64,000 nucleotides of DNA from Strix aluco (lineage: Eukaryota > Chordata > Aves > Strigiformes > Strigidae). The position numbers and the translations under genes were made by a program. Under the pieces are notes generated by a model. The model did no database searches. It saw only the letters and a program-made list of their open reading frames with translations, and was not told the origin of the DNA. This document shows positions 42,401-50,700 of this stretch, in pieces. The stretch lies in the NCBI RefSeq assembly GCF_031877795.1, contig NC_133943.1, positions 8,797,001-8,861,000 on the forward strand, written 5' to 3'. Positions within the stretch are counted from its first letter, which is position 1. Each line of letters opens with the position of its first letter.

Positions 42401-42879
42401 AGACAGACCTCAGAGTTTCAGAAAATCCTTTCTTTATCATGTATATACATTCATTACTCTGTCAATATTTCAATTCCCTAGCTTGGGCTGTGTCAGCACT
42501 GTAGTGTGGTGGAGAGAGACGAGGCAAAGCCAGCAATGCACACATTTAACAGTAGAAAAGAAATTAGATCATCTGTGGGAACCGGAGAATTAACGAAGCC
42601 TATACACAGAGGAAACCACATACATTTTTTAAAAGAAAAAAAAAAATATCAGTATTAATTCAGTAAGCTAAGAAAACTTACTTTTTCTGTATACAATTCT
42701 GTATACAGAAAGTCCTGTATACAATTACAACCCTTTTCACTGTTTTGTTTTCACAAAACAAGCGTTGGTAGTTTTAACTTTATAAAATTTGTTTTCTGAG
42801 CAAGCACACAAAAAGCAGGTGAAGACTCACCTATGAAGATCTGCATCATAACCCAGTGAAACAGCACAAAATGGGACAT
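30354..42879 (-). CDS. TIMD4: TIM-4 phosphatidylserine receptor, 9 coding exons
   Basis: Exons on the minus strand: 42879-42831, 39419-39078, 38053-37559, 36598-36509, 35053-34994, 33354-33308, 32667-32586, 32107-32077, 30492-30354. Phases are compatible throughout and give 444 residues. Order: signal peptide (1-16), IgV domain (17-130), a long Thr-rich mucin stalk (131-360) with an internal 24-residue repeat, membrane helix YAILIACLIAVSIILILML (about 365-383), and a basic tail ending GTEGENSIFSL. That end resembles the mammalian TIM-4 terminus (GREDEDGLFTL). In mammals TIM-4 on macrophages tethers apoptotic cells by phosphatidylserine. The WFND pocket and six IgV cysteines are kept. The mammalian RGD in the IgV loop is SGD here. 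It is somewhat longer than human TIM-4 (378), because of the mucin exon. The donor of exon 3 could instead lie at 37,550, adding three residues. Confidence 0.9.
30778..31346 (+). mobile_element. Solo LTR of an avian endogenous retrovirus
   Basis: It opens TGTCCTGGCTTTGGCTGGGA and closes GGGTTAAACGACGACA, the terminal TG...CA and inner sequence of a widespread bird LTR family (ERVL-like as I recall it). Inside are the TCATGCTCAGTATGTAAA promoter-type region, an ATT-rich stretch and the TTATTAAACTGTTCTTATCTCAACC segment. No internal retroviral region flanks it, so it is a lone LTR fossil. It sits in the last TIMD4 intron, antisense to the gene. No clean target-site duplication is visible. Confidence 0.85.
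32077..32107 (-). CDS. TIMD4: TIMD4 exon 8, basic cytoplasmic segment
   Basis: A 31-nt exon between TTGCTTCTAG and AAAAG|GTAATC, entering in phase 1 and leaving in phase 2, reads RKRTKKFIIK. The run of basic residues directly after the helix fits a stop-transfer signal. The phases match HAVCR1 exon 7. Confidence 0.75.
32586..32667 (-). CDS. TIMD4: TIMD4 exon 7, membrane helix
   Basis: An 82-nt exon with a strong polypyrimidine acceptor (CTTCTTCCTTCCAG) encodes the helix YAILIACLIAVSIILILML and the exit residues LFWK. The donor AAAC|GTAAGT is almost identical to that of HAVCR1 exon 6. Confidence 0.9.
33308..33354 (-). CDS. TIMD4: TIMD4 exon 6, stalk base
   Basis: A 47-nt exon after CGGATTTCAG, leaving in phase 0 at ATAAG|GTAAAA, reads ASSDSKAKKHDDNGDK. 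It is charged rather than Thr-rich, as expected next to the membrane. It makes the same phase 1 to phase 0 switch as HAVCR1 exon 4. Confidence 0.75.
33405..33437 (-). CDS. TIMD4: Candidate TIMD4 mucin mini-exon
   Basis: A phase 1-1 stretch reads AVTTTVALTPSG (33 nt) or, from an AG three bases further in, VTTTVALTPSG (30 nt), and ends CTCCTTCAG|GTGACT. It looks like a copy of exon 5's end. The gap to the next exon would be only 50 nt, shorter than usual vertebrate introns, so inclusion is uncertain. It is not counted in the 444-residue model. Confidence 0.35.
34994..35053 (-). CDS. TIMD4: TIMD4 exon 5, mucin stalk
   Basis: A 60-nt phase 1-1 exon bounded by GTCCCCCAG and TTCAG|GTAAGG. It reads ATTPPAPTMLQTPKRTLAPS. 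Its last bases, CTCCTTCAG, recur at the end of a candidate mini-exon near 33,405. Confidence 0.8.
36509..36598 (-). CDS. TIMD4: TIMD4 exon 4, mucin stalk
   Basis: A 90-nt phase 1-1 exon bounded by TTTGTTTCAG and GCAG|GTGAGT. It is Ser/Thr-rich (VTAESPSTLLTAETTKGA and so on). Confidence 0.8.
37240..37390 (-). mobile_element. Old CR1 LINE fragment (reverse transcriptase region)
   Basis: The plus strand reads TTCATGAGGTTTCTGTCACA then TTTCTCCAGCCTGTTAAAAT, which resembles the complement of the avian CR1 ORF2 region. It is well diverged and lies in TIMD4 intron 3. Confidence 0.55.
37559..38053 (-). CDS. TIMD4: TIMD4 exon 3, long mucin exon
   Basis: A 495-nt phase 1-1 exon made almost entirely of Thr, Ala, Val and Pro, with a 24-residue (72-bp) tandem repeat built on QTTAETAVLLTTNVPE. 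It is expected to be densely O-glycosylated and to extend the IgV domain from the membrane. There are two usable phase-1 donors, CTGGAG|GTACAA (37,559) and AAAGG|GTAACC (37,550); the first was preferred. One N-glycosylation site (NDT) is visible. Confidence 0.85.
37790..37985 (-). repeat. Coding 72-bp minisatellite in TIMD4
   Basis: The plus-strand marker TCTGCTGTTGTTTGA recurs at 37,801, 37,873 and 37,945, exactly 72 bp apart. This gives about 2.7 copies of a 24-codon unit. The first two copies are nearly identical, and the third and the edges are more diverged. Unequal exchange would change length by whole 24-residue steps without a frameshift. Confidence 0.9.
39078..39419 (-). CDS. TIMD4: TIMD4 exon 2, IgV domain
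   Basis: A 342-nt phase 1-1 exon. The cysteines LSC, MCWG, GSC, SKC and YCC fit the TIM IgV disulfide set. The calcium and lipid pocket GWFND is present. The loop that carries RGD in mammalian TIM-4 (RGDVSLT) reads SSGDVSLT here. N-glycosylation is possible at NIS in RGNISSGD. Confidence 0.95.
41631..41740 (-). mobile_element. CR1 LINE 3' end
   Basis: The plus strand begins AATCACAGAATCATCTATGT and continues through GGAAAGGACCTTGAAGATCA to TTAACCTAGCACTGACAG. This is the CR1 3' end read backwards, 5'-truncated to about 110 bp, inside TIMD4 intron 1. Confidence 0.85.
42688..42726. repeat. Triple CTGTATACA cluster
   Basis: CTGTATACA occurs at 42,688, 42,699 and 42,715; the middle copy forms the palindrome TTCTGTATACAGAA. 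It lies just inside TIMD4 intron 1. Confidence 0.8.
42831..42879 (-). CDS. TIMD4: TIMD4 exon 1, signal peptide
   Basis: The ATG at 42,879 opens MSHFVLFHWVMMQIFI, a hydrophobic leader, and the exon ends in phase 1 at ATAG|GTGAGT. The 49-nt length equals HAVCR1 exon 1. Confidence 0.85.
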
Positions 42880-43059
42880 TTTAGCTGATGGAGACCGCAG
42901 GGCAGGGAGTGGAAGGGGAAAAAAACTAGGTCTTATACTTTCCAGAGATGCTGAGTGAGCCCCACTGAAGTCTCGTTTCTCCATTTTCAGATTTTACGTA
43001 CTGCAACTGCTTTTTTCCTGCTCTTCTGGATACAGGCTGGTCAAAAGAGATGATTTTCC

Positions 43060-43290
43060 TGCTGTATTTAGCAGTGGTGCAGCTTCACTTCGAGTATTGT
43101 GTGCAGTTCTGGGCCCCACAATTTAACAAAGACATGAAGGTCCTTGAATGCATCCAGAGGAGGCCAACAAAGGTAGTGACAGGGCTGGAAGGCATGTCCA
43201 ATGAGGAGCATGGGTTTGTCTAGTTTGGAGAAAAGGAGGCTGAGGGGGGACCCCATTCCTCTCTACAGCTTCCTGAGGAGGGGACATGGA
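43060..43290 (+). mobile_element. CR1 LINE fragment, post-RT region
   Basis: CTCGAGTATTGTGTGCAGTT-like text (here TTCGAGTATTGTGTGCAG), then TTCTGGGCCCCACAATTTAA, TGCATCCAGAGGAGG and GTCTAGTTTGGAGAAAAGGA are typical of the late ORF2/3' part of avian CR1 in plus orientation. Confidence 0.85.
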
Positions 43291-43311
43291 GAGGAGGTTC
43301 TGGTAAGGATT

Positions 43312-43420
43312 GGTGGATAAGGAATTAGCTGGATGGTCGCATTCAAAGAGTTGCAGTCAATGGCTTGATGTCCAAGTGGAGAGCAGTGATGAGTGGCAAG
43401 ATATGCCCCCCAACAGCATC
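43312..43420 (+). mobile_element. CR1 LINE fragment, RT region
   Basis: The plus strand translates with one stop as RN*LDGRIQRVAVNG followed by MSKWRAVMSG, matching the CR1 reverse-transcriptase RNWLDGR...VTSG segment. In a whole CR1 this lies upstream of the piece found at 43,060-43,290, so the two are in reversed order. Confidence 0.8.
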
Positions 43421-43429
43421 AGAGAGGGA

Positions 43430-45920
43430 CTATTGTGCTTGCAGACCTGTTGGACTGAGTAGTACATTGAGTAGGAGGTTACCTCTCATTAACATCCTCA
43501 TCCATCACACCACCACCATTACAGTGGCAAGAAGTAGATCCCAAATAGACTAGGCTCCAGCAAAGCCATGATGCCTGGTTTCTTTCACCAACACGTAGCC
43601 AACTGATGGTGCTGTAGCCAACTTAGTGGCAGCTTCAAGTAGTGTGAAGTTCAGAGAACTACTCTGAGTTTATTCTGAATGAAAGTGATGCCGCAGTGCT
43701 GCTCTGTGCCTTCACATGCTTCAGGGCAGCATAAGCAGCAATCAGTGGGGATAGACACAAAGATACAGCAGTGTCTTATTGTCAATGTTACAAGGCAGGT
43801 TAACCAGAAATCAGTAAAATATCTGATTTGCTATATTCTACCAGGTATGATTCATGCAATAGCAGGTACACACAGCCCCAGCTGTTCTGTTAGCAGAACT
43901 AATGAAACCTGATGTCCAGTACCCTGGAAACTTTTCCCTGCAATGATCCCAGTTTCAACTTTGTCTCCCACCACTCACCATTAAGCAGTGGCTGCAAGCC
44001 CATGCCCAGCTGATGCCAGTGCAGGGAGCAGCTGAATCCCACCTGGGGCACAAATTTGGGTCTTCATCCAGCTACCAACTTCCATGAAGCTTGTCAAAAA
44101 CAGAATTGGTCAGTATGTTGCAGGTGACTAGGGAAGGAAGAGGATGTCAGCTTTGTTTCTTTAGCAAGACTGGGCTAAATGCAGCAAAGTGAATTGAAAA
44201 AGGCCACCCAAAATCCAAGTTTTCTGGGAAGAACCAGAAAAATGTGGCTTGCTTTCTGCTTCTGTACTGCTATCTAGTGGCTTCTTGCAGGCAAAAAAGG
44301 AAAGGCAGAGAGCTGTCTCAAAAAAAAAAAAAATCAGTTTGCAGCTCATTAGTTAGCCTTATCATGCTCCATGTGCTGCCAGTGTGTGTGCAGCTGCATA
44401 ATCTCTAAATGGGTGAACAGGCTCCAAGTGTCACCTGCACATCTCTGGGGCTTATTTTGAAGTTCCTGTTCCAAGATCCACTGACACAGGTGGAAGTAAT
44501 GAAAAAGTACAGCGAGCTTCTCCCTGCATGTATTTGTATTATGCTGCGTATCCAAGGCAAAGTTCTTGCTCCACACAACCTTTGCAGAGTCTGTTTACCA
44601 AGTAACTGCACAGCAGAAAGGAGACTTTAGTCAAGGTTTTGGTTATCAGATATTCTAGAACTTTATTTTGCATGAAAGCTCTCTGATATAAGAATTAGTC
44701 CATAATATCAAGAAAAAAGTACTTATGGGCAAGTAGTTTTCATGATTAGCAGTCTTCAAGGATGGCCCTCAAACTCCATAAGAGCATGAGTGGTTGGAAT
44801 CAGATAATTTTGGAAACCCCACACTTGTCTAACTCTAATCCCAGTAGAATTTGATTTGGTAAAAGTTGCAGAAAGCAGAAATTGCTGAAATGGTTTTCTG
44901 AGATCTAGTTCAGAGACCAGATCAGACTTCCTCCAGCTCCGGTCATGGGCTAGAGCCCACAGCAGCGACATGCTCAGCCAGGCAGAAGGAAAGCAACATC
45001 TGCAGTGGGGTCAGTCATTTTAGTTTAGTAATTGTTACTAATAGTCAAATACAAAAACACAGTCTAACACTAGCAGGTTCTCTCTCATTTTGGTACCTTC
45101 TTACACAAAGCAACATGTGACTCAAAGACTGAAGATGGCAGAGATGGTTTCCTCCACCGCTTTTCCTGGCCTACAGAGGAATCACCTAATATCTGTGCTC
45201 CCACACTGAGCTCTTCAGTCAACCATGAATTCACTGACACATTTTCAAACTTTTAGGCCTGCCCCAAGACAACACACGGCAGAAGTGAAAATACAAAGCA
45301 CACCAGGGTCACCTATCCCAACTTGCTTTCCATTTCTTCCTTCCTCAACAGGGTGAGGAGCCTTTCCCTCCCTTAGGAGTCTTTGCAAGCACACTCACCT
45401 GCAGTACCCCACCTCAGCCAGGCTCTCCAGGACTCCTGGGGGAAAACAGTCCCCTCCTCAGCCTACTCAAGCCCTCCCATCTCTATCAGCTAGGGGAAGG
45501 ATGGATAACTCTCCACTGACCCCAGCTCCCCTTAAAGCACCACCAGACCATGGCCCCAAGTGTCTCAGCTGTTAAGATAAACACCTACTGATTTTATTAT
45601 TGCTCCTTTACGCCTCATTGGATAATACAGCTTTGTTCTTCACAGGACTCCCTTGAAAATGTACTCCATGATAGAAAGTTTGTCATAGATCTGTAAGTCT
45701 TCCCCATGGCAGAAATACCTGCTTTAGATATTCCACATCGCTGCTTGGGATGAGCTTCAGGGCAAAATTTGTACTGACCAATGTTTGGTAAGAGTTGGTC
45801 TCTCTCCTGCCTGTACTACTTTTCTGCTCTTTCAGGAAGTCCCCAGTCCATTTAAAAATGTGTTCTTAAAAATGATTGGGGAAAATTATTCTTCCACTTA
45901 AAGCTGATTGGTGTGTGTTG
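43430..45920. other. HAVCR1-TIMD4 spacer; no gene seen
   Basis: This stretch has only short chance open frames. It would contain the TIMD4 upstream control region, but no motif was clear enough to call. Confidence 0.4.
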
Positions 45921-45925
45921 TGTCT

Positions 45926-46531
45926 TGTCCTGGTTTTGTCTGGGATAGAGCTAATTTTACTATTTTTTTTTCCTTCTTAGTAGCTAGAACAGAGTTGTGC
46001 TTTGGATTCAGGATGGGATTTGGTAAGAGAATGTTAATGCACTGATGTTTTCAGTTGTTGCTAAGAAATCAAGGACTTTTCATCTTCCCCTGTCCTGCTA
46101 GTGTGCAGGTGCACAAGAAGCTGTGAGGGGGCACAGCCAGAGCAACTGATCCAAACTGGCCAATGAAACATTCCATACCATGCAATGTGATGCTCAGTAT
46201 ATAGGTGAGGGTTGATTGGGAAGCTCGTTCTCACTTCCAGGATTGCAGTTTCAGGATTCTCTCTTCTCTGGGATCACTAGCCAGGAACAGGCGGGCAGCA
46301 GTTGACAGGTTGTGAGTAATTGCATTGTGCATTACTCATTTGTATTTTCTATTATTACTATAATTATCATTATTATTTTAATTTTATTTCGATTATTAAA
46401 TTGTTTTTATCTCAACCTACTAGTCTCCTTACTTTTACCCCTCCAACTCTTTCCCCCACTCCCTGGGGATGGGGGAGGGTGAGCAAGTGGCTGCATGGTG
46501 TTTGGCTGCCGGCCGGGTTTAAACCACAACA
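45926..46531 (+). mobile_element. Solo LTR of the same avian retrovirus family
   Basis: It opens TGTCCTGGTTTTGTCTGGGA and closes GGGTTTAAACCACAACA. It shares the layout of the LTR at 30,778 (TATA-like CAGTATATAG, ATT-rich stretch, ATTAAATTGTTTTTATCTC) and is clearly related but diverged. The 5 bp before it (TGTCT) and after it (TATCT) match at four of five, a plausible worn target-site duplication. No internal region remains. It lies in the HAVCR1-TIMD4 spacer. Confidence 0.87.
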
Positions 46532-46711
46532 TATCTTATTGCTCAACAATGCAGAAAGTGTTGATTCATCCTCATGGGTCTGCCTCCATTTATTTAAGTA
46601 AACCAAAATTTAGTGTTGCAGAGAATAAAAGTTGAGAGCCAGGTCTGAGGAGCAATGAAGAAAAGGCACGGGGCCACAGATACTCCCCATTTATGAGCTA
46701 AAAGCCATCAA

Positions 46712-46774
46712 ACAAATTCAGCATAAGACACTACAAATTCAGCATCAGACATTACAAATTCAGCATAAGACATT
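46712..46774. repeat. Three tandem copies of a 21-bp unit
   Basis: ACAAATTCAGCATAAGACA plus two bases is repeated at 46,712, 46,733 and 46,754 with only two or three differences, indicating a recent local duplication. Confidence 0.92.
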
Positions 46775-47554
46775 AGAGTTGTTTGGTATCTAGAGGGGTG
46801 TAAAGGCACTGCAAACTTTCAGCCAATATTTGGTGCAATGTCCGTGACTTTTCCACAAGGTAAGAAAAGTAAGAATTTAATAAACTTTACAAAGTAGTTA
46901 TTTTTTGTTCAGCTGTTTTAGAGGCCTGGAAGTTACACCTTCCACCCTGGGGACTTCTCAGCATAGGCCTGCCCGCAGAAAAAGGTGATACATTTTGTAG
47001 AGAAAAACGCATTTAGTCATGGTTCTCAGAAAACAAGCTGTGAATATTCTGCACATTGAAGTACTGATCCTGTAAGCTCCAAGGATGTCCCATGATGGGC
47101 TGAGCATCAATAGCTCCTCCAAATTTAACTGGGAGTAGACAGGAATTAGTACATTGCATTACTGAGCTGTTACCAGGACTGCGTACATCTGACTTTAATG
47201 AAAATTCAACTAAATATATATTGAAATACTAATACTACCAAGTTTTTCCATGTGTCATCTTTGTCATGGCAGCTATAAGATTGCTTCTGCCCACTACTGG
47301 CACAGACTCTTTTGTAGCTGGCAGATACAATACACAGTAAAGCCAAACTTTTTTAAAACGTGTGGTTTTCCTTTTGTGATGGACTAGCCATTCTGGCACT
47401 TCCTCTTTTTCCCAGAAAGGAAGAGAGAATTTGAAGCAGATAAAACACAATGGTAACTTTCTTTGGGGTTTGATAAGTAAATTCTGAAAATTTCCATTCA
47501 AGACAGCAGAGTTTCTGTTCCTGGAACAGGCTGATAAAGTATTTAATTAGAAGT

Positions 47555-47580
47555 GTAGCTTTTATTTGTTTTATTAGAAT
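47555..47580 (-). terminator. HAVCR1 polyadenylation signals
   Basis: Two AATAAA hexamers lie on the minus strand (47,570-47,575 and 47,561-47,566), about 130-145 nt past the HAVCR1 stop. This is a plausible 3' end of the transcript. Confidence 0.55.
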
Positions 47581-47706
47581 GATGTGAATAATGCTTCAGT
47601 AGTCCAGTCACGTTTAGCTGCTGAGCAGAGGGAGCAGCTAACATTTTGCAAACTATTTAATGTCCCAGCGATGACAATGGCAAGCATGCATACAGTCCTA
47701 CAGTCC

Positions 47707-47758
47707 TTAGTGTATTATATAAATGTTTTCCTCTGCATGGATCTCATCTTCCAGGGCA
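47707..47758 (-). CDS. HAVCR1: HAVCR1 terminal coding exon with NIYI tyrosine motif
   Basis: The exon completes a phase-2 codon after acceptor ACCATAG and reads NALEDEIHAEENIYIIH then TAA. It aligns with NAVEKEVQAEDNIYI of mammalian TIM-1 but ends two residues later, so the extra C-terminal residues that follow NIYI in human TIM-1 are absent. AATAAA signals lie at 47,570-47,575 and 47,561-47,566. Confidence 0.85.
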
Positions 47759-50700
47759 CTATGGTTCCCTGCACGTTCTGGCCTCCAAAATGCAACAAAG
47801 CTGCACAAAAGAGTAAAAACCATGCTGTTAAACAAAAAACAGACAATAGAAACACAGAAGAGCAGGCAGCTAAGTCAACCAGCACAATGGAAAAATGTAA
47901 AATATGCAAAAACACTTATTTAAACATAACCGATAATGAATCATTTTTCCACTTATGAGACAGCTCACACTTGAAGCTTGCATGCTCCCTAATGCAATGA
48001 ACTGACAGTTATACTAATTTGCACTTACTAACTAATGATAAGTAGCAGGATTTATTAATTTCTTTTCGCAATGTTTCCTATTACCTTGAGATTAAAAAAG
48101 AAAGTATGTGGTGGAGTGGTCATCAACCTAGTTTGTCCTATTAGCTAAAGCAGAAACAGAATACTTACTTTGCAAAGTCACCCGTCTTCTTTGTATTGTA
48201 CAAATATTCTAAGGACCATCCAGAATGAAAATAAACAGAAAAAAGAAAGAAAACAAATAATTTTCTTTAAACCATAAGAAGCAAGTAAAGTAGTGGGTTC
48301 AAAAAAAGAATTTCAAGTGTAAGAAACTAAATAAGGGAACTTTAAGCAAATGTTTTCAGTATAGGAAATCCCCATTATTTCCATGAGTTCTAATTCACAC
48401 GGCTTGCAAGAGCCTCTATGCAGAAAGTCAGGCACACAGAAAAGTATTGGATATAATTATATGAAGCCAGTGCCCCTCACATTATCATTGGGAAGGACTG
48501 GGACAACATGACAGTGGAGGAACAGGTAGGAGGGAGTGAGTGGGGCAGGAGAGGTGGGCTTGTATCACACATCTCCTCATCAGACCCTGGGCCGACTGGT
48601 GCTAAGGAGTCCAAGACATAAAAAGATGAGCCCACATTCGCCCCCTGCTGTCCTGCGCCCCAGAGGCTAAGGGGGAGAGCTGAGCAAGTGACCACAGTGC
48701 AGGGCATGGAGTGAGGCCATCCCGACACCTTAGCTCGCTTCCCTACAGCTGAAGACATGTGGCACCTACCACAGCAGTGATCAGATGCACCTGACCAATC
48801 CTGTGAAAAGTACTTACGTCTAGTGAGGAACAGAGCCAAAATAAGGATGGCTAGAAGTACTGCACATAAACCAATCCCAATGTACAGCCCATTTTCTGAA
48901 TACTGCTGACCGGAAAGCGACAGGGACGCGTTCTGTCAAACACAAAACAGATGAGCATTAGTGACACCGAGAGCAAGAAGCCCATAGAGTACCCAAAGGC
49001 CATTGGTGTGTTTTGTAATGCTGCAGTAAAAGTACACTTGAAAGCAAGAGCCTAATTTGAGATACAGGACTAGTTTCAAGCAGAGTCACTGCAAAAGTTG
49101 TGTGAACTATGCTGTTAAACACATTATTTTTTGAGACTGTCAAAGAACCTGAAGTTATGACAAACGCCATATGTTCAGGTTTAATACTATTTGGTGAATC
49201 TTTTATTTTTTATGATTAAAATATCACCTGATGTCACACCCTCCTGCCTTTTTGTCAGCTTGTTTCAATTCAAGGCTTTATACTGCTAAGCAAATATGAC
49301 TTCTCCTTGCATTAGTCTTTATTTAAGCAAAATTTCTTTCTCAAGTCAGCTGTTAGATATCTAACCTCTCTCATTAGGAACTCAGGTCTGGAAAGATGTT
49401 GAAGTGCAGTATGGTCCCTGACTTACATTCTGCACATGCAGCAGTATGAATGCCCACAGCACATACTGCCTTGTAGTACATCACAGCAAGCCTTCCCCAA
49501 GGCTAGCTTGGCTGTCTGGTCTTCCTGATAAAATCTGGGTGATGTTACTGCCTGTCACCCTGCGATATGTGCTGGACGACTCAGCAGGACAGACACAGAG
49601 CTGCCTGGTTGAACCCCGTTGCACGAGGAGTGCAGGGCATCCCTGTGCTGTCAGATCATCCAATTTCAACTCTTGCCCATATCCTGCCATACCTGCAGGT
49701 TTGTGGTTACATCCGAGAAGCCTGAGGTGCTTGAGCAGGGACCAGAGGCCTGAAAGGCAATATAGATGTTGCTAAAGCTCTTCCTGCATTAATAGGAAGT
49801 AATTTATACATGAAAAACAGGTGGGGTTTTTTTTCCTTTTTCATAATGAACACATAAGAATTCTTTCATAAGCACTAAACATGCAGACTACAAAAAAATA
49901 TTCTTTTTCAAACTAAAGCAGTACAAATGAATTATAGGGATGACCCAATAACTTCTCATGTCTACCCACTTTGTCTAGGTATGCTATAGTACAACAGAGA
50001 TGCTTACAGTCTGAGGAGCTTCTGAAGTAGAAACCGATGGCCACGTTCTTATGATGGTAAAGGATGATTCACTGGTGCTCCTGTGAGCTGAGCAAAGGCA
50101 AGACAAACACATCACTTACACAGAGAACCATTCTGCCTTGACAGAGAGAAATTTGTACTGCTGACTTTGGACCACCAAACTTAAGTATCTATCAGGAGTC
50201 TTGGCTCTGCATATTATAAAGAGGTTGGTGCCTTCAGAGGGCAGCACAAAACTCTGAATATTGGGGCTTCTCCTGCGCTTTTCAGAGCTTCGAATTCCTT
50301 CCAGGAAACACTTAGCTCCTGATGTTATCTCAACACAGAGCCTAGAAGAAAGGAGTTACCAAAGTAGGCATCTGGTTTTGGAGCCAAGAAGAGGCAGTGG
50401 TTATCTGATAAAAACTGATTAAGGTTAGCTCAGGGCCTTGAAAGAGCAAGTGGTACAGAGTTAGAGAAAGCAAGAGATACTTGTAAAGTCCCAGACAGCT
50501 ACACAATAAACAGACTGACCAAAGTGTGGTATGTTTGCATAAGGACCTGCAGCAAGCAAAGCAACCCCAGCTCGTTCTTTTGATGTTTTAAATTGCTACC
50601 CTTATCCCAGAAGCTTTATACTGAAGAGGACAGGATCATCTGCTTCACTGTTCTCTTCCATTGGAGATGCTGGAGTGTTCCTACGTCAGAGGCACATGGC

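Noticed and set aside
30778-46531. The two LTRs as the ends of a single provirus
   Set aside because: Between them lie TIMD4 exons rather than retroviral genes, and the two LTRs are clearly diverged.
47584-47958. 124-codon open frame on the plus strand
   Set aside because: It is antisense to the last HAVCR1 exon, which explains the sequence better.
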